64,000 nt of DNA from Clostridia bacterium (lineage in GTDB: Bacteria > Bacillota > Clostridia > Christensenellales > CAG-138): the NCBI GenBank assembly GCA_017514685.1, contig JAFWJN010000056.1:57609-121608 (forward strand), given 5' to 3'. Of this stretch, positions 35,209 to 43,695 are shown one piece after another. The position numbers were made by a program, and so were the translations under genes. Within the stretch, counting starts at the first letter, position 1. The number at the start of each line of letters is the position of its first letter. Below the pieces are notes generated by a model. That model ran no database searches, was not told the origin of the DNA, and saw nothing but the letters and a program-made list of their open reading frames with translations.

Positions 35209-36570
35209 ATGACGTCATTGGATGAAGCAAAAAGGATCCACTTTGTAGGAATCGGCGGTTGCAGCATGAGCGGAATCGCAAGAATTCTGAACCAGCAGGG
35301 TCATATTATTACAGGCAGTGACCGGGAACCGACCCAGTTTACCGGAGGAATGGAAGAAGAAGGAATTACCGTATATTACGGACAGAAAGCCGAACAAGCT
35401 GCGGGATGCGATCTCCTGGTATATAGCGCGGCTATCAAGCCAAATAACCCCGAACGTGTATATGCACGCGAGCATGGTATTCCTGAAATGGAAAGAAGCG
35501 TTGCGCTCGGACAGCTCTCTTCCAGATTTCATAATGTGGTCGCAGTTGCAGGATGCCACGGAAAGACTACGATAACCTCTATGCTTGCTTTTTTGAATGA
35601 GCAATCGAATCTTGGAGCTACAGTTCATGTCGGGGGATATGTCGATTTGCTGGATGGAGGCGTTAAACTTGGTTCCGGTGACCTGTTCATAACAGAAGCG
35701 TGTGAATACGTGCGTAGTTTCTTGACGCTGAAACCAACGATCGCAGTTATAAACAATATTGATAATGATCATCTTGACTGCTATGGGGATATCAGTCATA
35801 TCATTGAAGCTTTCCATGATTTTTGTGATCTTTTACCAGATGACGGTCTTCTGCTAGGCTGCATTGATGATGATAAAGTTGAATCGCTGCTGCCTGAAAC
35901 CGGCAAGCCTTATCAGACATATGGTTTGGAAAACGGGGACTATCATGCTGCCAATATCACATACAATGAAGTTGGGTTTCCTTCGTTTGACCTGGTAGAT
36001 CATGGACAGACGATAGGAAATGTAGTACTCTCTGTCCCGGGACAGCATAATGTGATAAATGCACTTGCCGTGTATGCAGTATCTAAGCGTTTGGGTGTTG
36101 CTTTCAGCGACTATCAGATCGCTATGAAACGCTTCGTTAACACTAAGCGCAGATTCGAATTCATGGGAGAAAAGAACGGGGTAAAGATCTATCACGATTA
36201 CGGCCATCATCCGAATGAAATCGCAGCGACACTTCAGGCTGCAGTCCATGTTCCTCACAAAAGAGTATTCTGCGTCTTCCAATGCAACAGTTATACAAGA
36301 GCAAAGACACTTTTCTGTGAAGATGTAACATGCTTTACGAATGCCTATCAGGTACTGGTACCGGATATTTATCCCGGCAGAGAAGTAGATACGGGCATTG
36401 TCCATGCAAAGGATATGGTCGATGGAATCAATAAGATGACACATAACGCGATCTACTTGGCTACATTTGAGGCAATTGCCGAGTATCTTGAAGCAAATGC
36501 TGAACCGGGAGATATTGTAATCACAGTAGGCAGCGGTGATGTGTATAAGCAAACAAAAAAGCTGCTATAA
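35209..36570 (+). CDS. murC: UDP-N-acetylmuramate--L-alanine ligase
   Basis: Adds L-Ala to UDP-MurNAc with ATP, the first amino acid step of peptidoglycan synthesis. The 453-residue protein has the MurC-type N-terminal nucleotide domain (HFVGIGGCSMSGIARIL), the central ATPase domain with P-loop AGCHGKTTITS (115-121), EACEYVRSFL, NIDNDHLD and the C-terminal domain with HDYGHHPNEI. The P-loop carries Cys116 where MurC proteins usually have Thr, and EACEY differs from the usual EADES type, so a related Mur ligase such as an Mpl-like enzyme is possible but less likely from length and neighbours. Single gene with its own promoter and terminator; the dcw cluster is absent. Confidence 0.88.
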   Translation: MTSLDEAKRIHFVGIGGCSMSGIARILNQQGHIITGSDREPTQFTGGMEEEGITVYYGQKAEQAAGCDLLVYSAAIKPNNPERVYAREHGIPEMERSVALGQLSSRFHNVVAVAGCHGKTTITSMLAFLNEQSNLGATVHVGGYVDLLDGGVKLGSGDLFITEACEYVRSFLTLKPTIAVINNIDNDHLDCYGDISHIIEAFHDFCDLLPDDGLLLGCIDDDKVESLLPETGKPYQTYGLENGDYHAANITYNEVGFPSFDLVDHGQTIGNVVLSVPGQHNVINALAVYAVSKRLGVAFSDYQIAMKRFVNTKRRFEFMGEKNGVKIYHDYGHHPNEIAATLQAAVHVPHKRVFCVFQCNSYTRAKTLFCEDVTCFTNAYQVLVPDIYPGREVDTGIVHAKDMVDGINKMTHNAIYLATFEAIAEYLEANAEPGDIVITVGSGDVYKQTKKLL

Positions 36571-36591
36571 TAAAACTTTATAATCCCATCC

Positions 36592-36630
36592 AAACGGCCT
36601 GAAAGGGCCGTTTTTTAACGGCCCTTTCAG
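36592..36630. terminator. Terminator after murC with two alternative hairpins
   Basis: AAACGGCC (36592-36599) pairs with GGCCGTTT (36606-36613) and is followed by T6, a good plus-strand terminator. The segment also forms a perfect 14-base-pair hairpin, CTGAAAGGGCCGTT (36599-36612) with AACGGCCCTTTCAG (36617-36630), which excludes the first and may stop minus-strand transcripts from apeB. Confidence 0.85.
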
Positions 36631-36659
36631 ATAAAATAAAATATTTAAAAACAATATAA

Positions 36660-37967
36660 TTAGGAAAGTTGATAAATCCGGTCTCCATCAAACTGGATTG
36701 AGGATTCAAAGAAGGCTTGACAGGCATCAATCATATAAGCCGTGTCCATTGTTCCGGCAGTCTCGTAGGATGAATGCATTGCCAGCTGGGCTAGCCCGAT
36801 ATCGATTGTGTTGAGTGACACTCGCGTATTGGAGATGCTGCCGAGAGTCGAACCGCCGGGAAGATCACTTCTGTTTGAAAAATGCTGTATGGGTACTGAT
36901 ACCTTGCTGCAGATTGTTTTGAATAATGCCTCTGATACAGCATCAGTAGTATACTTTTGATTGGCGTTGTGCTTAATTACAATACCTTCATTCATGTTCG
37001 GAACATTTTTAGCATCTGTCAGTTCGGGATGATTGGGATGCATTGCATGAGCATTATCGCATGAGAGCATGAATGAAGAAGGGAGCAGAGATGAAAGCTT
37101 TTTCGAATAAAGATTTGCAATCGCTTCCAATGTATCTCTCAGCAAATCACTGGCGGCTCCTTGCTTTGTAGCGCTTCCGACTTCTTCGTTATCAAATATA
37201 GCACATACAGGGACAGACGAATGGCACTGACTGAGCAGGAGAGCTTTTAGTGTGGAAAAAGCACATTGCTGATCATCGATTCTGGGCGCTGCAAAAAACT
37301 CATCCTTCGCACCGTAAATAATCCCTTTCATCCGATTGTAGACAAAAAGGTCATAACTGACTATGGATTGTTCTGCAATACCTGCCGAATCAGCGAGCAG
37401 GCTGAGGAGAGAAGGATGATTTTGCCAGCTTCCGTATAAAGGGAGAGTATCAACGGAAGGATTGTATTTATAACCGGAATTGATCTCACGGTTAAAATGA
37501 ATACAAGTATTCGGGATGATACAAAGATCCTTTTCTAAAGTTACCGGGATGACCTGGAAGCAATTATCAATATCAGCAATTAATCTTCCGGCGACAGAAA
37601 GAGGACGATCAAACCAGCTTGAAAAAATTCCGCCCCCATATACTTCAGTATTCAGCCTGCAATACTTGTCATTAACGTTTAGCTCAAAATTGTTTTTCAG
37701 CTTGAACAAAGGAGAATCGCTGTGAGAAGCTGTAATCATAAAGCCGGAAGGTTCTTGCTCCGGTAACTGAAAAGCAATAAGTGAGGATCCGTTGCGTGTT
37801 ATATAACGCTTCTCGCCGGGACAGAGCTTTCCTTTCTGCAGGTCGAATCTTTCATATCCGGCTTGTTCAAGCATTGATACCGCATTATGAATTACATGAT
37901 AAGAAACGGGGCTCTTTGAAATAAAATCAATCAGCTCTTTTGTAAGTGTTATATCTCTTTCTGTCAT
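36660..37967 (-). CDS. apeB: M18-family aspartyl aminopeptidase
   Basis: Zinc aminopeptidase of 435 residues that releases N-terminal acidic residues in the cytosol. Conserved M18 elements are TASHSDSPLFKLK (zinc His), RIDDQQCAF (bridging Asp), FDNEEVGS (catalytic Glu pair), HPNHPELTDAKNVPN and GGSTLGSIS with the final HSSYETAGTMD. The start at 37967 lies 7 bases after the deoC stop with GGAAGG 11 bases upstream; a longer frame runs back into deoC. It is the last gene of a nadD-rsfS-deoC-apeB run. Confidence 0.93.
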   Translation of the reverse strand: MTERDITLTKELIDFISKSPVSYHVIHNAVSMLEQAGYERFDLQKGKLCPGEKRYITRNGSSLIAFQLPEQEPSGFMITASHSDSPLFKLKNNFELNVNDKYCRLNTEVYGGGIFSSWFDRPLSVAGRLIADIDNCFQVIPVTLEKDLCIIPNTCIHFNREINSGYKYNPSVDTLPLYGSWQNHPSLLSLLADSAGIAEQSIVSYDLFVYNRMKGIIYGAKDEFFAAPRIDDQQCAFSTLKALLLSQCHSSVPVCAIFDNEEVGSATKQGAASDLLRDTLEAIANLYSKKLSSLLPSSFMLSCDNAHAMHPNHPELTDAKNVPNMNEGIVIKHNANQKYTTDAVSEALFKTICSKVSVPIQHFSNRSDLPGGSTLGSISNTRVSLNTIDIGLAQLAMHSSYETAGTMDTAYMIDACQAFFESSIQFDGDRIYQLS

Positions 37968-37974
37968 AATGAAA

Positions 37975-38628
37975 TCAGCCTTCCAGAATTGATTTTGAAG
38001 AGCTGGCACCGATACGGGTTGCTCCCGCACTGATCATAGCTTCAGCAGCTTCTCTTGTACGGACACCACCACTAGCTTTCACACCCATTTCGCTCCCAAC
38101 AGTTTCACGCATCAGCCGGATATCTTCAACTTTTGCGCCTCCAGTTGAAAAACCTGTGCTTGTTTTCACATAATCCGCACCTGCTGCTTTTGCAGCGATA
38201 CAAGCTTTGACCTTTTCATCATCAGTCAAAAGACAGGTCTCAATGATAACCTTTAAAAGAGCTTTTCCGCAGCAAACGGCTTCAACTGCAGCGATATCCT
38301 TCTCAACATAATCCCAATCACCGTCTTTTGCTTTTCCGATATTGATAACCATATCGATCTCCTGCGCGCCGGCTTCGATTGCGAAAGCTGCCTCAGCGGC
38401 TTTTGCAGCCGGGAGCATCGCACCCAGAGGAAAGCCAACAACGCAGCAGGCTTTGACATCAGAACCACTCAGTTCTTTGACGACGAGAGGTATCCGGGAT
38501 GAGTTTACACATACACTTGCAGTATTATAATACTTTGCTTCAGCGCATACTTTTCGAATCGCGTCTTCTGTAGCATCGGGTTTTAATAATGTATGGTCGA
38601 TGTACTTTGCAAGTTTTTCATTATTCAT
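37975..38628 (-). CDS. deoC: Deoxyribose-phosphate aldolase
   Basis: Class I aldolase of 217 residues splitting 2-deoxyribose-5-phosphate to glyceraldehyde-3-phosphate and acetaldehyde. It starts with the typical [12 protein letters not shown] and has the Schiff-base lysine in VKTSTGF and the second lysine in KASGGVRT; the KVIIETCLL strand is also typical. GGAGG lies 7 bases before the ATG at 38628; the longer frame to 38778 covers rsfS and is not used. It completes deoxynucleoside breakdown begun by the phosphorylase at the left edge. Confidence 0.97.
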   Translation of the reverse strand: MNNEKLAKYIDHTLLKPDATEDAIRKVCAEAKYYNTASVCVNSSRIPLVVKELSGSDVKACCVVGFPLGAMLPAAKAAEAAFAIEAGAQEIDMVINIGKAKDGDWDYVEKDIAAVEAVCCGKALLKVIIETCLLTDDEKVKACIAAKAAGADYVKTSTGFSTGGAKVEDIRLMRETVGSEMGVKASGGVRTREAAEAMISAGATRIGASSSKSILEG

Positions 38629-38641
38629 AATAAAACCTCCA

Positions 38642-39001
38642 TTAAGATTTTTGATATCGAATAACACTTCCGTCTTCTTCCCATAAACGCTCCATGTTAT
38701 AGTAAGAACGCTCTTCAGGATGGAAGAGATGGACAAGCGCAAACCCGTAATCCAGAACAATCCAACGTCCCTGGTCATAACCTTCTTTGCGCTTTACTTC
38801 AAGGCCGATGGCAGAAGCCTGATCTTCTAATTCATCGCAGAGGGCTTTCACATGCGGAACATTACGCCCGCTCGCAATGATAAACCAATCGGCGACGATT
38901 GTGCGATCTCCGACATGGATTGCAATAATATCGCTGGCTTTTTTGTCGTCAAGAATTTTGCAGAGATTCAAAACTTCTTGCTCTCCGAAACGTTCGGTCA
39001 T
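38642..39001 (-). CDS. rsfS: Ribosome silencing factor RsfS
   Basis: A 119-residue RsfS/Iojap protein that binds L14 and blocks subunit joining under starvation. The family signature [53 protein letters not shown] is complete. It overlaps the nadD-yqeK gene by 4 bases, as commonly found (nadD-yqeK-rsfS). Confidence 0.97.
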   Translation of the reverse strand: MTERFGEQEVLNLCKILDDKKASDIIAIHVGDRTIVADWFIIASGRNVPHVKALCDELEDQASAIGLEVKRKEGYDQGRWIVLDYGFALVHLFHPEERSYYNMERLWEEDGSVIRYQKS

Positions 39002-40134
39002 TTTAATCCTCCTAAATCATTTAGTGCTCTGATGGTAGCCGGATGAACTGTCGATCCGGATTCTTCAATGTATTTTAGTGTGCGCTTTAATGCAAGCAGC
39101 ACCGCATCATTTAAACATGTGATCTTTCTCAATTCTTCAACCCCTGGGTAGTTTCTGGACGGTTCAATCATATCTGCCAGATAAATTACCTTATCCAGGT
39201 CTGTCATATCTGAGTCACCGGTAGTGTGAAGCCTGATAGCCTGTAAAATTTCCGGATCTGTAACTCCGTATAATTCTGCTGCAATCTGAGCTCCGACTTC
39301 AGCATGAAGAACAGGAAGAACAGGAAATGGATCCGTTGAACGCTTCATTAATTCATCGTTTGAAAGATACTTTGCACAATCATGAAGTAAAGCGGCAAGT
39401 CTTGCTTTCTCAGGATCGACATTGTTCTCAAATGCGAGCCGGATTGCGGTTTCGACGACTCCGGCAGTATGATGCATTCTTTTATCGGGAATTGATCTTT
39501 GAAGAATATCATACATTGTCCGTATTGAGTCGGGCTGATATAAACCTCGATAATAGATTTCATGAGAAACAGAAGGTGGAACGAGTCCATTAATCGGAAG
39601 TGCTTTAAAAACACGATTACGGATTTCGGTTGAAGATAAATCGGAAACACTGTCAAGCAGTATTACATTCGTTCCATATTTCTGCTTTAACTCAAGAGCG
39701 GTCTGAGCTTCGCCACCATTTTGCCCTGCACGCTCCGTGCATACAAGGGTTGCAAGCCTGCTGATCCCCTCAGGCTTATACCAGGTTGAAAAGGATCGGA
39801 GCATATCGCTTCCCATTAAGAAGAACAATTCAGCATCCGGCATACGCTCATGCAATTCAGTTAATGTATCAAATGAATAACTTTTTCCTTCCCGGCTTAA
39901 TTCCATGGTTTCCGGAACAAAGGACTCATTTCCGCTCACAGCAAGATTTAAAAGAGCGACTCGCTCATCAGTGCTGGCTCCGCCGCTGATCTCTTTATGA
40001 GGAGGAATCCGATCTATGACAAACAGTACCTTGTCTAAGGAGAGTACTTTCAGTGCATGTTCTGCCAGGAGAAGATGCCCATTATGAATTGGCTGGAAAG
40101 TGCCGCCAAAAATACCGATTCTTTTCTTAATCAT
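38998..40134 (-). CDS. nadD: NadD-YqeK fusion: nicotinate-nucleotide adenylyltransferase plus HD phosphohydrolase
   Basis: One 378-residue polypeptide joins two enzymes usually encoded separately. Residues 1-190 are NadD (GIFGGTFQPIHNGHLLLAE, SSTEIRNRV), which makes nicotinate adenine dinucleotide for NAD synthesis. Residues about 195-378 are a YqeK-type HD domain (RMHHTAGVVETA, LAALLHDCAKYL, HAEVGA, IRLHTTG), a family known to hydrolyse Ap4A to ADP. The reading frame is continuous with no stop or shift at the junction. Such fusions occur in some Clostridia. It heads the run with rsfS, deoC and apeB. A TATAAT-like box lies 15 bases upstream but the -35 is unclear. The 155-base gap to xdhC shows no gene. 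Confidence 0.95.
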   Translation of the reverse strand: MIKKRIGIFGGTFQPIHNGHLLLAEHALKVLSLDKVLFVIDRIPPHKEISGGASTDERVALLNLAVSGNESFVPETMELSREGKSYSFDTLTELHERMPDAELFFLMGSDMLRSFSTWYKPEGISRLATLVCTERAGQNGGEAQTALELKQKYGTNVILLDSVSDLSSTEIRNRVFKALPINGLVPPSVSHEIYYRGLYQPDSIRTMYDILQRSIPDKRMHHTAGVVETAIRLAFENNVDPEKARLAALLHDCAKYLSNDELMKRSTDPFPVLPVLHAEVGAQIAAELYGVTDPEILQAIRLHTTGDSDMTDLDKVIYLADMIEPSRNYPGVEELRKITCLNDAVLLALKRTLKYIEESGSTVHPATIRALNDLGGLK

Positions 40135-40289
40135 ATCAGTTATTATATTATATGCCGTAAGTGATAGGCAACATTTTTTTATTATGAATGTAGATTGTTC
40201 AACAAGAATATGGACATTGACGGTATATAACGGAAAACAGACCCAAAAAGATACAAAAGCGTTTTCCGATGCTGGGAACGTGTCGCTTG

Positions 40290-41270
40290 TTAAACGATTT
40301 GAATGATAACATCTACGGTTCCGCCGCAGATCATACCTTTGCGTGCCGCATCATCGTTCGTCATATGACACGTATACCGCTGAAATTTCTCGTCTGATTT
40401 CATCATCGCTTGTGCGTGCATACAAGCTTCATATTCACCATAACCTCCGCCGATTGAGGAAACAACTGTTCCATCACGCAAAACGATCATTCGCGCTCCT
40501 GGAGAGCGAGGAGAAGATCCTTTCTTGGAAATAAGAGTAACCATAGCATAAGGTGACTCTGAGGAGAGAATCGCATGAATCAAAGAATCATCCCATACTG
40601 TTCCTTGCGCGCCGTTGTTCTTTACAGATATCAATTCGGCGGCAATACTGATGGCTATTTCTTCAGGCGTATTGGCGCCGATATCCAGACCGATGGGAGA
40701 ATGCACTCTGGAAATCAGTTCCGAGGAAAACCCCGCTTCCAGAAGCTTTTCGAAAACAAGTTTTACTTTTTTACGGCTTCCTATCATGCCGCAGTAGGTA
40801 AAGTCCTTTTTTAAGATGCTCTCAAGACATTGACGATCATCCTGATGTCCACGTGTGACAATTACATAATACGAGTTAGGAAAATCAAGGCTGAGCAGCG
40901 CTTCGTTGAACGGCTTGTTGATGATGGATAATGCTTCAGGAAAACGTTCTTTGTTTGCGAACTCGTCGCGTTCATCGACGACGACTGTTTTAAATCCGAT
41001 GATATTCGCAACTTTCGCAAGCTGAACAGCGACATGTCCGCCTCCCAAAATGATCAAAAAAGGTGCGGAAACAATCCTTTCTATAAAATAATCTTCATAG
41101 ACAACAGGAAGATTACACTCTGCAAACTGCTCAGGACTAAATGGAAGAGGGTCTCCACGAAGGACTCCATTTTCATAATAAGATAGTTTTCCTTTGGAAT
41201 CAGGGCCGATGCCTGTAAAAAGCAGAACGGATTGATTTCTTTTCAGGATTTTGGCTATTTGAGTGTACAT
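40290..41270 (-). CDS. XdhC/CoxI-family protein with swapped domain order
   Basis: A 326-residue protein of the family that handles sulfuration and insertion of molybdenum cofactor for xanthine dehydrogenase-type enzymes. Two family domains are clear but in reversed order: the Rossmann XdhC_C domain comes first (FLIILGGGHVAVQLAKVA at 71-88, VVVDERDEFANKERFPEA at 97-113, ending IGLDIGANTPEEIAISIAAE at about 193-212), followed by the CoxI domain (SKKGSSPRSPGARMIV at 248-263, SIGGGYGEYEACMHA at 272-286, MICGGTVDVIIQ near the end). Canonical XdhC proteins run CoxI then Rossmann. AAAGGAG precedes the start. No molybdoenzyme gene is in the window, so its client is unknown. Confidence 0.85.
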   Translation of the reverse strand: MYTQIAKILKRNQSVLLFTGIGPDSKGKLSYYENGVLRGDPLPFSPEQFAECNLPVVYEDYFIERIVSAPFLIILGGGHVAVQLAKVANIIGFKTVVVDERDEFANKERFPEALSIINKPFNEALLSLDFPNSYYVIVTRGHQDDRQCLESILKKDFTYCGMIGSRKKVKLVFEKLLEAGFSSELISRVHSPIGLDIGANTPEEIAISIAAELISVKNNGAQGTVWDDSLIHAILSSESPYAMVTLISKKGSSPRSPGARMIVLRDGTVVSSIGGGYGEYEACMHAQAMMKSDEKFQRYTCHMTNDDAARKGMICGGTVDVIIQIV

Positions 41271-41341
41271 TTAAAGTTCTCCTTTAATAGGGAATCAATA
41301 TTGGATGATTATGGAATAAACGGAAGAACAGGCTTTTAAAA

Positions 41342-41358
41342 GGTTGGAATTTCGAACC
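41342..41358. promoter_or_regulatory. Near-perfect palindrome upstream of the XdhC-like gene
   Basis: Seventeen-base sequence GGTTGGAATTTCGAACC in which all but one pair of symmetric positions match. It lies about 70 bases before the gene start and could be an operator. The rest of the 190-base stretch between this gene and the pfp terminator holds nothing recognisable. Confidence 0.4.
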
Positions 41359-41442
41359 CGGTATCATAAAAACGGACCATCAATTGCTTGTTGTGAACAG
41401 AGCGCAGACCGTTTGCTTATGAATTAGATTAACATACGAAAA

Positions 41443-41481
41443 AAGAAAAGTCAAAAAGAAAAGCCTCCCGAAAGAGGCTTT
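41443..41481 (-). terminator. Terminator after pfp
   Basis: Eight-base-pair arms AAAGCCTC (41460-41467) and GAGGCTTT (41474-41481), followed on the minus strand by a T-rich tract. Confidence 0.88.
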
Positions 41482-41501
41482 AGAAGAGCTGTCAGTTTCA
41501 A

Positions 41502-42752
41502 TTACTTGGCAACGATTTTTTTCAATTTTGCAAAACGGGGAAGACCGTTTTCGCGAGCGGGATTTACATCGCCTTTGATTAAAGGAAGCAGGTAATCAAT
41601 ATAAGGCTTCTCAAGACCGTTTCCTTCGGCGTTGATCCATTCCAGAGGAACTTTCTTCTCTGTGTTGGCACAGAGTGTGAGGTCTTCCAGCTTATAATTG
41701 CAAATATAATTACCTTCAGCATCATAAGAACGCTCAAAAGCAACCATCTTGTCCGTGACACCATTGACAGCATTTTCAACTGCCGCTTTTCCGGCTGCAA
41801 ACGACTCATCGACATCTGTCTGAGAGGCGCAGTGGGCAGCACAGCGCTGAAGGAGAGAAAGCTCGATTCCGCGGATTTTGACATTCTCGATACGGTTCTT
41901 TACCATATCGACTAATGTGGAGGCCAGGCCGCCAAGCTGCTTGTGACCAAAGGAATCAACTTTAGCATCCGCAGCACCATATTCCGCAATCAGCTTTCCG
42001 GATGCGTCATGGATACCTTCGGAAACAGCAACGATGACTTTCCCGGTACGCTTATAAAGGTCCTCAACATCATCCAGGAACTTGTTCACATCGAAATCGA
42101 CCTCAGGCAAATAAATGAAATCAGGTCCGCATCCCATATAGGTTGCCGCTGCCGAACTGGCGGCGAGCCATCCTGCATGACGTCCCATAATCTCGATGAT
42201 GCAAATCATAGGAGTATCATATACACGTGCATCCTGATAAATTTCCATGCAGGAGGTTGCTACATACCGCGCTGCCGAGGGGAATCCGGGGCAGTGGTCT
42301 GTTCCGTAAAGATCGTTATCAATTGTCTTCGGAACACCCATAACGCGGCATTCATATCCTACACGCTGCATGTATTTCGAAATCTTGTTGCAGGTGTCCA
42401 TTGAATCATTTCCGCCATTATAGAAAAAATAACGAACATTATACTTTTTGAAGATTTCAAGAATACGGATATAATCTGTTTCGTCCACTTCGGGATCTTT
42501 CAGTTTATATCTGCAGGAACCAAGTGCAGAAGACGGGGTATGGAGAAGAAGAGAAAGCTCATATGCGTCTTCCTGATCCATGTCGTAAAGTATATCGTCA
42601 AGGATACCGCGGATGCCATGTGCTGCTCCGTACACCTTTGTAATATACGGAGAGTCAAGCGCTGTGCGTATAACACCATACGCACTGGCATTAATGACGG
42701 AAGTTGGGCCGCCGGATTGTCCGATAATTGCACTGCCGATAAGTTGAGTCAT
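41502..42752 (-). CDS. pfp: Phosphofructokinase, probably pyrophosphate-dependent
   Basis: A 416-residue PfkA-superfamily enzyme phosphorylating fructose-6-phosphate in glycolysis. The substrate loop is GQSGGPTSVINAS, and the phosphoryl-donor site reads GGNDSMDT: the Asp in place of the second Gly of the ATP-type GGDGS is the known mark of pyrophosphate-dependent enzymes, and the Lys in VPKTIDNDL agrees. MGRHAGWLA is the sugar site. I chose 42752 because GGAG lies 8 bases upstream; ATGs at 42758 and 42770 lack a site and the latter is only about 8 bases after the predicted transcription start. It has its own promoter and terminator. Confidence 0.9.
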   Translation of the reverse strand: MTQLIGSAIIGQSGGPTSVINASAYGVIRTALDSPYITKVYGAAHGIRGILDDILYDMDQEDAYELSLLLHTPSSALGSCRYKLKDPEVDETDYIRILEIFKKYNVRYFFYNGGNDSMDTCNKISKYMQRVGYECRVMGVPKTIDNDLYGTDHCPGFPSAARYVATSCMEIYQDARVYDTPMICIIEIMGRHAGWLAASSAAATYMGCGPDFIYLPEVDFDVNKFLDDVEDLYKRTGKVIVAVSEGIHDASGKLIAEYGAADAKVDSFGHKQLGGLASTLVDMVKNRIENVKIRGIELSLLQRCAAHCASQTDVDESFAAGKAAVENAVNGVTDKMVAFERSYDAEGNYICNYKLEDLTLCANTEKKVPLEWINAEGNGLEKPYIDYLLPLIKGDVNPARENGLPRFAKLKKIVAK

Positions 42753-42784
42753 ATTCATTGCTCCATTCATTTTATTTGAAGACT

Positions 42785-42813
42785 ATTATATCGATTTATA
42801 AAATTATTTTCAA
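42785..42813 (-). promoter_or_regulatory. Promoter of pfp
   Basis: On the minus strand TTGAAA (42813-42808), a 17-base spacer and TATAAT (42790-42785). Confidence 0.85.
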
Positions 42814-42860
42814 GATGATACAATCTTTCAAAAACAATTTTACGCATATATTTCTTATCA

Positions 42861-42884
42861 AAAAACCGCGCTGTTCGGCGCGGT
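42861..42884 (-). terminator. Terminator after queT
   Basis: Seven-base-pair arms ACCGCGC / GCGCGGT with a six-base loop, followed on the minus strand by T5. It insulates queT from the pfp promoter. Confidence 0.88.
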
Positions 42885-42901
42885 GTGTAATCGAGAAAGA
42901 A

Positions 42902-43435
42902 CTATTGGTTGTTTCCAATCAGTATACGAGGATGTTTAATGAGAAACCATTGCAATAATGATCCGAGAATACCGCAGCATACGAATTCACCGATAAAAAC
43001 AGTTCCGGCAGTCAATAACAACCCTATCCAAATCGGATAATTTGCAAAAGTCACATCGAGTCCATAGCAGAAATAGACAACAAAAGGAACGATAACCGTA
43101 TTGGAAATAATAGGCGGAATGGAAGCGGCATATCGATATTTTCTCAATAAATATGTTCCGATGGCACCTAGTAACGTAGCAATAGTCCCGAATACAATAT
43201 CCCAGGGAGCTGCCCCGGTTAGGATATTGGAAATCAGACAGCCTACTGTCAATCCGGGAACGGCGGAGAAAGTAAAGAAGGGGAGAACCGTCAGCGCTTC
43301 AGAAAGACGGAATTGAATCAAATTCTGTCCGGAAAGTCCGAAAACAGAACTTAAAAGAGTGAGGGCGACATACAGTGCAGCGATAATTCCGCCTTGAGCA
43401 ACAGAGCGGATGGATAGCTTTTTTTCAGTGTTCAT
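42902..43435 (-). CDS. queT: QueT-family queuosine-precursor transporter S component
   Basis: A 177-residue membrane protein with about five to six hydrophobic helices, matching the QueT (DUF988) substrate-binding subunit of ECF transporters that import queuosine precursors. Family features are the N-terminal GGIIAALYVALT, IQFRLSEALTVLPFF and GLTVGCLISNILTGAAPWDIVFGTIATLL. The energy-coupling module is not in this window and is probably shared. The gene is directly preceded by a preQ1-I riboswitch, which independently supports the substrate assignment. GGAG lies 5 bases before the ATG. Confidence 0.92.
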   Translation of the reverse strand: MNTEKKLSIRSVAQGGIIAALYVALTLLSSVFGLSGQNLIQFRLSEALTVLPFFTFSAVPGLTVGCLISNILTGAAPWDIVFGTIATLLGAIGTYLLRKYRYAASIPPIISNTVIVPFVVYFCYGLDVTFANYPIWIGLLLTAGTVFIGEFVCCGILGSLLQWFLIKHPRILIGNNQ

Positions 43436-43442
43436 AGTAACT

Positions 43443-43484
43443 CCTTAGTTTTTTTTATCGTGAGGATGGTTTCGAACTCACGCG
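43443..43484 (-). promoter_or_regulatory. preQ1 class I riboswitch of queT
   Basis: On the minus strand a short stem CGTGAG / CTCACG (43482-43477 with 43464-43459) encloses a loop containing TTCGAAACCATC, followed by an A-rich tail ending in AAAACTAAGGAG (about 43458-43441), the hallmark of preQ1-I aptamers. The tail runs into the Shine-Dalgarno of queT, so preQ1 binding should form the pseudoknot, hide the ribosome site and reduce uptake when precursor is plentiful. Confidence 0.88.
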
Positions 43485-43503
43485 CTCGATGTGAGACTGC
43501 TTG

Positions 43504-43532
43504 ATTATATCTGCAGATGATTAATCTGTCAA
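43504..43532 (-). promoter_or_regulatory. Consensus promoter of queT
   Basis: Perfect TTGACA (43532-43527), 17-base spacer, perfect TATAAT (43509-43504) on the minus strand. The predicted transcription start, near 43497, is about 15 bases before the riboswitch stem. Confidence 0.92.
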
Positions 43533-43644
43533 TGAACTTACTTTATTTATAATATAAAGTGATTGTAAAAACGGACCGGAATCAAAATAATGAATGTGCG
43601 ACAGCGCCAAAAAGGAAAACTAGAAATGTTTTTTAAAAAAACAC

Positions 43645-43673
43645 TTGCATTTTAAAAATCTTTATTGTAATAT
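43645..43673 (+). promoter_or_regulatory. Promoter of tRNA-Ser
   Basis: TTGCAT at 43645-43650, a 17-base spacer and TAATAT at 43668-43673, about 22 bases before the tRNA. Confidence 0.7.
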
Positions 43674-43695
43674 AACGAACGTGCAGTTCGCATTT

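Noticed and set aside
35854-36552. A 232-codon open frame on the minus strand
   Set aside because: It is antisense to murC, has no ribosome site or recognisable motif, and murC is clearly coding on the plus strand.
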